Shown: positions 50,924-61,069, counted from the first letter of the stretch. The stretch: 64,000 bases of DNA from DAIDKA01 sp036498905 (GCA_036498905.1 DASYER010000124.1:1-64000); one strand, 5' to 3'. Numbers and translations: made by a program. The notes: a model not told the origin generated them from the letters alone.

Positions 50924-52648
50924 TCAGGTCTTGCGTGCGGATGCCACCGTGATGCGCCGGTTGATGTTCCACTGCTGCAGCACGCCCAGGCCGGTGTTCA
51001 TCACGTAGTACAGCACCAGGCCTGAGGGCAGGAACGCAAACAGTGCCGACATCGCGATCGGCATGAACATCATCACCTTGGCCTGCACGGGATCCGGTGA
51101 GGTCGGATTGAGGCGTTGTTGCAGGAACATTCCGCCCGCCATCAATATCGGCAGGACAAAATACGGATCGGGCGAGGACAGGTCATTGAGCCATAGCGCG
51201 AAGGGCGCCTGGCGCATCTCGACGCTTTCGGTCAGCACCCAGTAGAACGCGAAGAACACCGGGATCTGGATGAGCATTGGCAGGCAACCGCTGACCGGGT
51301 TGACCTTTTCGCGCTGGTACAGCTCCATGGTCGCGCGGCCGAGCTTCTCCTTGTCGCCCTTGTACTGTTCCTGGATGTTCTTGATGCGCGGCTGCAGGGC
51401 GCGCATTTTCGCCATCGACTTGCCGCTGGCCTCGGACAGCGGATAGAAGATCAGCTTCAGCAGCAGGGTGACGAGAATGATCGAAACACCCCAGTTGCCC
51501 GTCACCGAATGCACCCAGCTCAAGGCCTTGAACAGCGGCTGGGCGATGAAGAACAGGCGACCGAAGTCGGTCACGCGCTGCAGATCGGGCCCGGTGGTCG
51601 CCAGCTGCGCCTGCAGTTTCGGACCCACGAACACCGTCAGTGAATAGGCTTTGGAAGCGCCGGCCGGTACTTCGGTCATCGGCGCGTTCGCCGCCAGCCG
51701 ATACTCGTTGTCCTGCGCGATCATCGTGTACTGGTAGGCGACATTGGACGGTGGCACCACGGCCGTCACGAAATGATGCTGAAGCGCTGCGATCCAGCCG
51801 TCGGTGACCGGAATGTTCAGGTGCCGGTCATCCTCCGAGGTGATGCTCAGTTTGCGGTACTTGCCACCGTCCCAGATGGCCGGGCTGGGCTTGAAGAAAC
51901 GTTCGGGATTGGTGCTGAACAGCGAGGTATGGATGGGCAGTTCATTGCGCAAGATCTGCGCGTAGGGCGCGGCGGCCCACGGCGCGCCCGACTGGTTGTC
52001 GACCGTCTGCGTGACATCGAAGGCGTAGCTGCCGCGATGAAATACGAACTCCTTGGTCACTGAAACGCCGTGACCGTCGGTCCAGTGCAGCGGCACGCGC
52101 AGTTCATTCTGCCCCGCCGCCATACCGAAGTCGGTGCTGGTGCTGGTGAAGGTGGCCTGGGTGTTCGGTCGCTCGCTGCCGGCAGGGCCTTGCAGGGCGA
52201 CCTTCAGTACATACAGTGAGTCGATGCCGTCATGGTTTTCCAGGCGCACCGGTTGGGTCTGGCCCTTCACCCGGGTGTACTGGTTGAGGTCGGCCTGCGT
52301 GATCGTGCCGCCGGTGAGACTGATATCCAGAGAGAAAACGTCGGTGTGCACATGCACGGCAGGCCCTGCGGCGGCGCTGGTCTCGGCCGCCAGCGAGCCG
52401 TCGGCCGCAGTGGGGGTCGCGAGCGTAGGCGCGGTGCCGGCGGCGGAACTGCCCGCAGCAGTCACAGCGGCGGGGGCGCTGCCGTTCGCGGATGGCAGCT
52501 CGGGGGTCTGGCTGCCGAAGGCGGAACGGGCGGCGACTGCGGCTGCGGCATCAACCGCTGCGTAGTCCTTCACCCAGGCCTGATAGTTCAGCCACAGGGC
52601 GAAGGCCAGAACGACCCAGAGCGCGTATCGGGAATAGTTACTTGTCAT
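50924..52648 (-). CDS. yidC: Membrane protein insertase YidC
   Basis: 574 residues, the gram-negative length. N-terminal anchor (YSRYALWVVLAFALWLNYQAW) is followed by a low-complexity Ala/Ser linker and the large periplasmic domain (about 95-340). The core insertase has five helices from about 350, with VTGNWGVSIILVTLLLKLIF, then EKVNPVSGCLPMLIQIPVFFAFY (fragments), the cytoplasmic helical hairpin in KMRALQPRIKNIQEQYKGD and the hydrophilic-groove Arg in PLSEASGKSMAKMRAL context. The start overlaps yidD by 11 bp. Confidence 0.97.
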   Translation of the reverse strand: MTSNYSRYALWVVLAFALWLNYQAWVKDYAAVDAAAAVAARSAFGSQTPELPSANGSAPAAVTAAGSSAAGTAPTLATPTAADGSLAAETSAAAGPAVHVHTDVFSLDISLTGGTITQADLNQYTRVKGQTQPVRLENHDGIDSLYVLKVALQGPAGSERPNTQATFTSTSTDFGMAAGQNELRVPLHWTDGHGVSVTKEFVFHRGSYAFDVTQTVDNQSGAPWAAAPYAQILRNELPIHTSLFSTNPERFFKPSPAIWDGGKYRKLSITSEDDRHLNIPVTDGWIAALQHHFVTAVVPPSNVAYQYTMIAQDNEYRLAANAPMTEVPAGASKAYSLTVFVGPKLQAQLATTGPDLQRVTDFGRLFFIAQPLFKALSWVHSVTGNWGVSIILVTLLLKLIFYPLSEASGKSMAKMRALQPRIKNIQEQYKGDKEKLGRATMELYQREKVNPVSGCLPMLIQIPVFFAFYWVLTESVEMRQAPFALWLNDLSSPDPYFVLPILMAGGMFLQQRLNPTSPDPVQAKVMMFMPIAMSALFAFLPSGLVLYYVMNTGLGVLQQWNINRRITVASARKT

Positions 52649-52886
52649 GTCCGTAATGTGAATGCATGCGGTCGGTGGCGGGCACGGGGTCTATGCCACC
52701 AGGGTGCCAGGGATGGCAGCGCCCCAGTCGCCGCACGGTGAGCCAGCTGCCCTGCAGGATACCGAAACGCTGGATCGCCTCGAGTGCGTATTGTGAACAC
52801 GAAGGATGAAAGCGGCACGTCGGACCGAGCAACGGACTCAACGTCCACTGGTACAGGCGGATCAGGGCTGTGAACAGGGCGCGCAT
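52638..52886 (-). CDS. yidD: Membrane protein insertion efficiency factor YidD
   Basis: 82 residues. PTCRFHPSCSQYALEAIQRFG and RLGRCHPWHPGGIDPVP are the family signatures, with three conserved cysteines. It aids YidC-dependent insertion at the inner membrane. The gene overlaps rnpA upstream by 25 bp and yidC downstream by 11 bp, as is typical for this locus. Confidence 0.96.
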   Translation of the reverse strand: MRALFTALIRLYQWTLSPLLGPTCRFHPSCSQYALEAIQRFGILQGSWLTVRRLGRCHPWHPGGIDPVPATDRMHSHYGHDK

Positions 52887-53251
52887 TGGACTTTGACTTT
52901 ATCCCACAATCCATCGAGGCTCGCGCGCAGCTGCGCCGGCGTCGCATCCTTGGCGCGCGGCCGGGCGCTGACGACGAGGTCGACATCAGGCAGCTCGTGC
53001 TGGCGCAGCCTGAAGGACTCGCGGATCAGGCGCCGGATACGGTTGCGCGGCACCGAGCCGCCGAACGGCTTCGAGGCCACAGCCAGGCCCAGTCGCGCCA
53101 ACCCCAGCTCGTTGGGGTGGACGGTGATCCCGAAATGATTGTTGCCCAGGCGCTTGCCGCGGGCGTACAGCTGATCGAACTCCCACTTGCGGCGCACGCG
53201 CCGCGCGGCGGGAAAAGTCAGGCGCTCGCGGTCGGCCGGGGCCACACTCAA
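52862..53251 (-). CDS. rnpA: Ribonuclease P protein component
   Basis: 129 residues; the protein cofactor of RNase P in tRNA 5' processing. The RNR motif is seen as PRNRIRRLIRESFRL, and FDQLYARGKRLGN and LAVASKPFGGSVPRN precede it. The start used is TTG at 53251, with an in-frame GTG two codons later; both lie within 15 bp of the rpmH stop. Its C-terminal region overlaps yidD by 25 bp. Confidence 0.95.
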   Translation of the reverse strand: MSVAPADRERLTFPAARRVRRKWEFDQLYARGKRLGNNHFGITVHPNELGLARLGLAVASKPFGGSVPRNRIRRLIRESFRLRQHELPDVDLVVSARPRAKDATPAQLRASLDGLWDKVKVQCAPCSQP

Positions 53252-53258
53252 GGGGACC

Positions 53259-53393
53259 CTAAGGAATCAGCTTCTTGCGACCTTTTGCGCGACGCCGATT
53301 CAGGACCGCTCGGCCGTTGGCCGTGGCCATGCGGGCGCGGAACCCATGGGTACGCACGCGGCGTACTTTGCTGGGCTGGTAAGTGCGTTTCAT
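53259..53393 (-). CDS. rpmH: 50S ribosomal protein L34
   Basis: 44 residues: begins MKRTYQPSKVRRVRTHGF, continues RARMATANGRAVLNRRRAKG and ends RKKLIP. This is the nearly invariant L34 sequence. It is the first gene of the rpmH-rnpA-yidD-yidC-mnmE operon and is divergent from dnaA across 147 bp. A good promoter lies 30 bp upstream. The gene is short and easily missed. Confidence 0.98.
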   Translation of the reverse strand: MKRTYQPSKVRRVRTHGFRARMATANGRAVLNRRRAKGRKKLIP

Positions 53394-53422
53394 CGTCTTA
53401 GGCGTTCCGAAGAGGGGCGGGA

Positions 53423-53451
53423 AGGCTACGTCCCAAGGCCGAGGGTGTCAA
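53423..53451 (-). promoter_or_regulatory. rpmH promoter
   Basis: On the minus strand a perfect -35 TTGACA (53451-53446) and -10 TAGCCT (53428-53423) are 17 bp apart, giving a start near 53416 and a leader of about 23 bases before the rpmH ATG. The best sigma-70 promoter match in the window, fitting strong ribosomal-protein expression. Confidence 0.7.
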
Positions 53452-53540
53452 TACAGCCAGTACTTAAACCGTGAGTCTTAGGGGTAGACTGCGGCTCTTT
53501 TTCGTCAAGTTCGTGGGTTAGTCGGGGGAGTAGGCTGTCA

Positions 53541-54884
53541 GTGGCGTCTTTGTGGTCCATTTGCATATCGACGCTTGAAGCGGAGCTGGCAGAGCAAGAG
53601 TTCAACACCTGGGTGCGGCCTTTGCAGGCCATCGAGGGCGAAGGGGTCCTGAAGCTGCTGGCTCCGAATCGCTTCGTGGTCGACTGGGTGAACAATAATC
53701 TGCTGCCCCGGATCGGCGAACTGCTGCGCGGGGCGACCGCCGGCGGTGCCCCCATCATCACCGTCGAAATCGGCTCCCGGGCCCGTACCGAGGCACCGGT
53801 CGCGAACCACGCGAGCGCGGCGCCGGTCCACGCCCCGCCGCGCCGTGTCGAAGGCCTGGTGGTCGGCGCCCGTCTGAATGCCGACTACGATTTCACGAAC
53901 TTTGTGGAAGGCAAGAGCAACCAGCTGGCGCGCGCGGCATCCCAGCAGGTCGGGGAAAATCCCGGCAAGGCCTACAATCCGCTGTTCATCTACGGCGGTG
54001 TGGGTCTGGGAAAGACCCACCTGATGCATGCCGTCGGCCATCTGATGAAACAGCGCAACAGTGAAGCGCGCGTCGCCTATGTGCACTCCGAGCGCTTCGT
54101 CGGCGACATGGTGCGGGCCCTGCAGCACAACACGATGAACGACTTCAAGGCGGCGTATCGCTCGCTCGATGCACTGCTCATCGATGACATCCAGTTCTTC
54201 GCCAACAAGGACCGTTCGCAGGAGGAGTTCTTTCACACCTTCAACGAACTGCTCGAGGGTCAGCACCAGGTGATCCTCACCTGTGATCGCTATCCGAAGG
54301 AAGTCAGTGGGCTCGAGGAGCGCCTCAAGTCGCGCTTCGGCTGGGGACTCACGGTGGCGATCGAACCGCCGGAGCTGGAAACCTGCGTGGCGATCCTCAT
54401 GACGAAGGCGCACGCGGTGGGTGTCGCGCTGCCGGAGGAAGTCGCGTTCTTCGTCGCCAAGCGCATCCGCTCGAACATCCGCGAGCTGGAGGGCGCCCTG
54501 CGGCGTGTCATCGCGAACTCGCGCTTCACCGGTCAGCCGATCACGCTGGATTTCGCCAAGGAGGCCTTGCGGGATCTGCTGCAATTACAGGCAAAACTCG
54601 TCACAATCGAGAACATCCAGCGCACGGTTGCGGATTATTACAAGGTTCGCGTGGCCGATCTGCTCTCCAAACGTCGCAATCGCTCGATCGCCCGGCCCCG
54701 TCAGGTCGCGATGGCGCTCGCGCGCGAATTGACCACACACAGCCTGCCCGAAATCGGCGATGCTTTTGGTGGCCGCGATCACACCACGGTGCTGCATGCC
54801 TGCGCGAAGATCGTCGAGCTGCGCGCGACCGATCAGCGTGTCAGCGAGGATTATTTAAACCTGTTGAGAACCCTGACCGGATGA
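53541..54884 (+). CDS. dnaA: Chromosomal replication initiator DnaA
   Basis: 447 residues from a GTG at 53541 with GGGGAG 10 bases upstream. Domain I (about 1-80, EFNTWVRPLQAIEG; WVNNNLLPRI), a short linker, then AAA+ domain III with YNPLFIYGGVGLGKTHLMHA (Walker A), LDALLIDDIQFF (Walker B) and FKSRFGWGL-type sensor region (LKSRFGWGLTVAIEPP). Domain IV carries the DnaA-box binding GGRDHTTVLHACAKI. Binds DnaA boxes in the adjoining dnaA-dnaN gap to open the origin. Confidence 0.98.
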   Translation: MASLWSICISTLEAELAEQEFNTWVRPLQAIEGEGVLKLLAPNRFVVDWVNNNLLPRIGELLRGATAGGAPIITVEIGSRARTEAPVANHASAAPVHAPPRRVEGLVVGARLNADYDFTNFVEGKSNQLARAASQQVGENPGKAYNPLFIYGGVGLGKTHLMHAVGHLMKQRNSEARVAYVHSERFVGDMVRALQHNTMNDFKAAYRSLDALLIDDIQFFANKDRSQEEFFHTFNELLEGQHQVILTCDRYPKEVSGLEERLKSRFGWGLTVAIEPPELETCVAILMTKAHAVGVALPEEVAFFVAKRIRSNIRELEGALRRVIANSRFTGQPITLDFAKEALRDLLQLQAKLVTIENIQRTVADYYKVRVADLLSKRRNRSIARPRQVAMALARELTTHSLPEIGDAFGGRDHTTVLHACAKIVELRATDQRVSEDYLNLLRTLTG

Positions 54885-54895
54885 TGTTGAAAGCC

Positions 54896-55057
54896 TGGGG
54901 ATAATTCTGATGCGGCAAGTTATGCACATTCGGCCCACAGGCAATAGACAGGTCGACCATGTATTTACCCGGTGACCTTCGGCCCACGCAAGTTCATGAT
55001 GCCCCTAGAACAACTCGAAGTTATCCGGATATCCACAGCCCCTGTAGCTACTACTAC
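54896..55057 (+). other. Putative oriC (DnaA-box cluster in dnaA-dnaN gap)
   Basis: Four DnaA-box-like 9-mers are seen: TTATCCCCA on the minus strand (54896-54904), TTATGCACA (54920-54928, fits TTATNCACA fully), TTATCCGGA (55021-55029) and ATATCCACA (55029-55037, one mismatch). The last is followed within 11 bp by CTACTACTAC (55048-55057), a 3-bp repeat like the DnaA-trio, and then an AT-rich stretch TCTTTTAAAACCTTAAG (from about 55062), the likely unwinding element. The location beside dnaA is standard. Whether other origin parts lie in the rpmH-dnaA gap is not evident from box content. Confidence 0.62.
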
Positions 55058-55095
55058 AATCTCTTTTAAAACCTTAAGACTATGAAGAGCACGCC

Positions 55096-56193
55096 ATGAA
55101 GCTCACCGCTGCACGTGAAGATTTCCTGACCCCGCTGCAAAGCGTCATCGGCGTGGTCGAGCGCCGGCAGACGATGCCAATACTGGCAAACGTGCTGCTG
55201 TCGGTGCGCGAGGACCGGTTGAGCATGACCGGCTCGGACCTGGAGGTGGAACTGGTGGCCTCCCGGCAGGTGGCCGGCCAGCAAACAGGCGATGTGACCA
55301 TCCCCGGTCGCAAGCTGCTGGATATTTTCCGCGCCTTGCCGGAGAAGACCGCGGTCACTCTGAGCGCCGAAGGCGATCGGGTGAACATCCGTGCCGGTCG
55401 CAGCCGCTTCGCGCTCTCGAGCCTGCCGGCCTCCGAGTTCCCGGTGGTCGATGACATCAATGCCCAGCAGACCCTGACCATCAGCCAGGCGGATCTGGCC
55501 AAGCTCATCGCCAAGACGCATTTCGCGATGGCGCAGCAGGACGTGCGCTACTACCTCAACGGCATGCTGCTTGAAACCGAGGGCAAGACCCTGCGCGCCG
55601 TGGCGACGGATGGTCATCGCCTGGCGCTGTGTGAGGCGCCCTTACCGGCCATGGCACGCACGGCCCAGCAGGTCATCGTGCCGCGCAAGGGCGTGCTGGA
55701 ATTGCAGCGTATCCTCGGTACGGAGGGCAGCGTGGAGTTGGCGATCGGCACCAATCACGTTCGCGCGCAGATTGGCGACATTCGCTTCACATCGAAGCTT
55801 ATTGACGGTCGTTTCCCGGAGTATGGTCGCGTGGTTCCGGCCAATCCCACCAAGAAGGTCCATGCCGATCGGGATTTGCTGCGCCAGGCGTTTCAGCGCA
55901 CTGCTATTTTGTCGAATGAAAAATACCGCGGCATTCGCCTCAACCTTAAATCAGGCCTGCTGACGGTTCAGGCCCACAATCCCGAACAGGAAGAGGCCGA
56001 AGACCAGCTCGAGGTCCGCTATGAGGGCGAAGACCTCGAAATCGGCTTCAACGTCAATTACCTGCTGGATGCGTTGGCAGCGTTGGATGGCGAGACTGTG
56101 GAAATCGGCCTCTCGGATGCCAACAGCAGCTGTCTGGTTCGGCTGCCGGATGCGACGGATACCAAGTACGTCGTGATGCCGATGCGGCTATAG
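55096..56193 (+). CDS. dnaN: DNA polymerase III beta sliding clamp
   Basis: 365 residues, matching E. coli DnaN (366). Three topologically similar domains: N-terminal MKLTAAREDFLTPLQSVIGVVERRQTMPIL (first part), central LAKLIAKTHFAMAQQDVRYYLNGMLLE, and C-terminal domain ending in the conserved TKYVVMPMRL, which forms the client-binding pocket. The start codon follows the AT-rich oriC tract by about 20 bp. A parS site lies 16 bp after its stop. Confidence 0.98.
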   Translation: MKLTAAREDFLTPLQSVIGVVERRQTMPILANVLLSVREDRLSMTGSDLEVELVASRQVAGQQTGDVTIPGRKLLDIFRALPEKTAVTLSAEGDRVNIRAGRSRFALSSLPASEFPVVDDINAQQTLTISQADLAKLIAKTHFAMAQQDVRYYLNGMLLETEGKTLRAVATDGHRLALCEAPLPAMARTAQQVIVPRKGVLELQRILGTEGSVELAIGTNHVRAQIGDIRFTSKLIDGRFPEYGRVVPANPTKKVHADRDLLRQAFQRTAILSNEKYRGIRLNLKSGLLTVQAHNPEQEEAEDQLEVRYEGEDLEIGFNVNYLLDALAALDGETVEIGLSDANSSCLVRLPDATDTKYVVMPMRL

Positions 56194-56208
56194 GCGGCCC
56201 GATCCACG

Positions 56209-56224
56209 TGTTCCACGTGGAACG
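56209..56224. other. parS site 1 (dnaN-recF gap)
   Basis: TGTTCCACGTGGAACG contains the perfect 14-bp palindrome GTTCCACGTGGAAC (56210-56223), the core of the ParB-binding parS consensus (TGTTNCACGTGNAACA). It lies between the dnaN stop and the recF start, and would cover the recF ribosome site region. A second CCACGTG core abuts it at 56204-56210. Confidence 0.85.
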
Positions 56225-56230
56225 TTCCGC

Positions 56231-57316
56231 ATGAGCCTGGGCCAGCTTTCGATTCAGAACCTGCGCTGTCTGCGGCAGGTTGAACTGGATCTGCATCCCG
56301 GGCGCAATCTCATCGTCGGCGCGAATGGTTCAGGCAAGACCTCATTGCTTGAGGCCATTTTTCTCCTCGGCCGGGGCCGATCCTTTCGCACCCGCAATTC
56401 CGAACGACTCATCGCTCACGGCGAATCAAGACTGGTGGTGTTCGGTCGCACCATGGCCGCCCAGGAGTCTGGTGTTCCTATCGCACTCGGCGTCCAGGTC
56501 AGCCGCGGTGAACCCACGGTCGGAAAAATCCAAGGCGAGTACGTCCGCTCTCTCGCGGCCTTGTCCGAGGCACTCCCGGTTCAGGTCATCGATCCGGGGG
56601 TCCACAAGCTGGTGGAAGACAGCGCCTTCCGGCGCCGGCGCTGGATGGATTGGGCCACGTTCCACGTGGAACATGGCTTCGTGGATGTTTGGGCCAGCTA
56701 CACGCGCGCCCTGAAGCAGCGGAATGCGGTACTCAAGCAAATCACTCCGAGTGGAGCGACCCGGCAACTCGATGCCTGGGATCAGGAGCTCTCCCAATGG
56801 GGCGAGCAACTGGCCCGATCACGCCGCAAATCCCTGGAGGCCCTGCAGCCTCATTGGCAAGCAACCGTCGCGGCCATGGCCGGTCTACCGCTGGAGCTGG
56901 GGTATTTCCAGGGGTGGGCGCGCGATATCTCCCTGCTGACTGCTCTTGAACAGTCCCGTGAGCGCGATCTCGCCCGTGGGGTCACCCATTCCGGACCGCA
57001 TCGTGGCGATGTGCTGCTGAAACTGGATGGGAAGCTGGCCCGGGATACCCTGTCGCGCGGCCAGCAGAAACTGGTGGCGGCTTCGATGATTCTGGCGCAA
57101 TTACAACTGCTGACCGAGCTGCTGCCCGAACCACCGACGTTGCTCCTGGATGATCCGGCCGCCGAACTGGATCCGCAGCGGCTGGTGCGCTTCATCGAAC
57201 AGGTCGCGCCCCTGCATTGCCAGCTGGTTCTGACCTCCCTCACCGCCGGCCAGCAGCCCTTCGGGCAGGCGGATCGAACGTTCCACGTGGAACAGGGTCG
57301 AGTCAGTGAGGAATGA
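56231..57316 (+). CDS. recF: DNA replication and repair protein RecF
   Basis: 361 residues; SMC-like ATPase that with RecOR loads RecA at gaps. Walker A GANGSGKTSLLEAI at residues 30-43, the signature LSRGQQKLVAAS (about 279-290) and Walker B PTLLLDDPAAELD are intact. The conserved DWATFHVEHGF (about 140-150) and the C-terminal RTFHVEQGRV both contain TFHVE, and both are encoded by perfect parS cores. The dnaN-recF-gyrB order is standard. Confidence 0.97.
   Translation: MSLGQLSIQNLRCLRQVELDLHPGRNLIVGANGSGKTSLLEAIFLLGRGRSFRTRNSERLIAHGESRLVVFGRTMAAQESGVPIALGVQVSRGEPTVGKIQGEYVRSLAALSEALPVQVIDPGVHKLVEDSAFRRRRWMDWATFHVEHGFVDVWASYTRALKQRNAVLKQITPSGATRQLDAWDQELSQWGEQLARSRRKSLEALQPHWQATVAAMAGLPLELGYFQGWARDISLLTALEQSRERDLARGVTHSGPHRGDVLLKLDGKLARDTLSRGQQKLVAASMILAQLQLLTELLPEPPTLLLDDPAAELDPQRLVRFIEQVAPLHCQLVLTSLTAGQQPFGQADRTFHVEQGRVSEE
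56658..56673. other. parS site 2 (inside recF)
   Basis: CGTTCCACGTGGAACA carries the perfect 14-bp palindrome GTTCCACGTGGAAC at 56659-56672, matching parS. It falls on the codons for Thr143-Phe-His-Val-Glu147-His of RecF, 449 bp from site 1. Confidence 0.82.
57279..57294. other. parS site 3 (3' end of recF)
   Basis: CGTTCCACGTGGAACA, with the perfect 14-bp palindrome GTTCCACGTGGAAC at 57280-57293. The 16-mer is identical to site 2. It encodes Thr350-Phe-His-Val-Glu354-Gln, 621 bp downstream of site 2 and about 23 bp before the recF stop. Confidence 0.82.
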
Positions 57317-57323
57317 CGCTAAC

Positions 57324-57372
57324 AGGCTTCTAAAAGCCTTCATCAGCGGCGATATGCCAGTAATTCGCCGCT
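57324..57372. terminator. Two consecutive hairpins after recF
   Basis: AGGCTT-CTAA-AAGCCT (57324-57339) is a 6-bp perfect stem; AGCGGCGA ... TCGCCGCT (57345-57352 / 57365-57372) is an 8-bp perfect stem with a 12-base loop. Both lie in the 249-bp recF-gyrB gap, which holds no gene. No U-run follows, so they may be Rho-assisted terminators or mRNA-stability elements. The rest of the gap up to 57500 shows no feature I can name. Confidence 0.42.
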
Positions 57373-57501
57373 AAAGTGTCGGAATCATTCCCTACCTGAT
57401 CCCAGCGCCCTGCGGCCGCGGCTACAGCACTGTGCCGACTGCTCCGCGACAACCCCGGCGCAGCCCGGAAAAACATAGACCAAACAAAGCCTTATACGCG
57501 G

Positions 57502-57539
57502 TTATATCCATGGATCAGGAGGCTCCGGACGGATATAAT
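57502..57539 (+). promoter_or_regulatory. gyrB promoter with flanking dyad
   Basis: A perfect -10 TATAAT (57534-57539) has a weak -35 TGGATC (57511-57516) at 17 bp. The inverted repeat TTATATCC (57502-57509) / GGATATAA (57531-57538) brackets the promoter and its right arm covers most of the -10. gyrB starts 26 bp downstream at 57566. The weak -35 suits a supercoiling-responsive gyrase promoter (known for enteric gyrB); the dyad may bind a regulator. Confidence 0.6.
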
Positions 57540-57565
57540 GTCCAGTCACCTAAACGAGCTCCCGC

Positions 57566-59983
<2,418 letters not shown>

Positions 59984-59986
59984 CCC

Positions 59987-60208
59987 ATGAACCCCGTCAA
60001 ACTCATCGCGGCGCTGCTGATCATCGCAGGCGTCCTCGGCTTAGCCTATGGCAGTTTCGGCTATACGCGCACCTCGACGGTGGCCCAGGTCGGACCCATT
60101 TCGATCAACGCCGAGCACCATCACACGGTGAACGTGCCGGTGTGGGCCGGCGTAGGCGGCATCGTCATCGGCGTGCTGCTGTTCGCCTTCGGCGATAAGC
60201 GGGGCTGA
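59987..60208 (+). CDS. Small two-helix membrane protein (DUF3185-like)
   Basis: 73 residues, 3 bp after gyrB. Two hydrophobic helices (KLIAALLIIAGVLGLAYGSF and VWAGVGGIVIGVLLFAFG) flank a polar periplasmic-sized loop with AEHHHTVNVP. The overall pattern resembles DUF3185-type small membrane proteins, but I cannot be sure of the family. Function unknown. It is followed 3 bp later by the SDR gene, so the two are probably co-transcribed with gyrB or from an internal promoter. Confidence 0.65.
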   Translation: MNPVKLIAALLIIAGVLGLAYGSFGYTRTSTVAQVGPISINAEHHHTVNVPVWAGVGGIVIGVLLFAFGDKRG

Positions 60209-60211
60209 GTA

Positions 60212-60964
60212 ATGCGAATTGCACTGGTCACCGGCGCAAGCCGCGGCCTCGGCCGCAACACCGCCGTGGCACTGGCCCGCAAGGGCGTCGATGTCATCGG
60301 CACCTATCACAGCAACAGGGCCGAAGCCGATGCGACGGTCAAGGACATCGAAGCGTTGGGCCGCAAGGCGCTGATGTTCCAGCTGGACACCGGCAAGGTG
60401 TCGGCCTTCTCAGGCTTTGCCGCCGATGTGAAGCAGGCGTTGAGTGCGAAGTGGGCGCGTCCGAACCTCGACTACCTGGTCAACAATGCCGGCATCGGCA
60501 TTCACGCGCCCTTTGCGACCACCACCGAAGCGGATTTCGACCGGCTGATGAACATTCACTTCAAGGGCGTGTTCTTCCTGACCCAGACGCTTCTGCCGCT
60601 GATCGCCGACGGCGGCCGCATCGTGAATATCTCCAGCGGACTCACCCGCTTCAGCCTGCCCGGCTACGCGGCCTATGCGGCCATGAAGGGGGGGATCGAG
60701 GTCCTGACCCACTATCTGGCCAAGGAACTCGGCACTCGCGGCATCGCGGTCAACACCGTGGCGCCGGGCGCCATCGAAACCGACTTCGGCGGCGGCGCGG
60801 TTCGCGACAACAAGCAGGTGAATGATTTCATCGCCGGCGTGACGGCGATGGGGCGTCCGGGCCTGCCGGATGACATCGGTCCGGCCATTGCTTCCCTGCT
60901 CTCCGACGACAATCGCTGGATAACCGGGCAGAGAATTGAAATCTCCGGCGGCATGTTTGTTTGA
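60212..60964 (+). CDS. Short-chain dehydrogenase/reductase (SDR)
   Basis: 250 residues. Classical SDR features: cofactor motif TGASRGLG, NNAG (about residues 90-93), catalytic Ser in IVNISSG, YAAYAAMK with the YxxxK pair, then VNTVAPGAIETDF. The C-terminus RWITGQRIEISGGMFV is typical of FabG-like enzymes. The Asn/Thr-rich cofactor loop (TYHSNRAEADA) suggests NADP(H). Substrate unknown. Three bp after the small membrane-protein gene. Confidence 0.9.
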   Translation: MRIALVTGASRGLGRNTAVALARKGVDVIGTYHSNRAEADATVKDIEALGRKALMFQLDTGKVSAFSGFAADVKQALSAKWARPNLDYLVNNAGIGIHAPFATTTEADFDRLMNIHFKGVFFLTQTLLPLIADGGRIVNISSGLTRFSLPGYAAYAAMKGGIEVLTHYLAKELGTRGIAVNTVAPGAIETDFGGGAVRDNKQVNDFIAGVTAMGRPGLPDDIGPAIASLLSDDNRWITGQRIEISGGMFV

Positions 60965-61069
60965 GACTCTAACAACCGTCAGACCTCACTGACGTCTGAT
61001 CGCGCCGCGCACCGCGTCCACGCGCCGGCAAACTCTTTGATAATGCGGCCACCCTCACCAGGAGCCGTC

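Noticed and set aside
49528..50952. 474-codon plus-strand ORF opposite mnmE
   Set aside because: Antisense to the well-conserved MnmE frame; no start context or domain.
53394..53540. oriC in the rpmH-dnaA gap
   Set aside because: No DnaA-box match was found there, while four box-like sequences cluster in the dnaA-dnaN gap.
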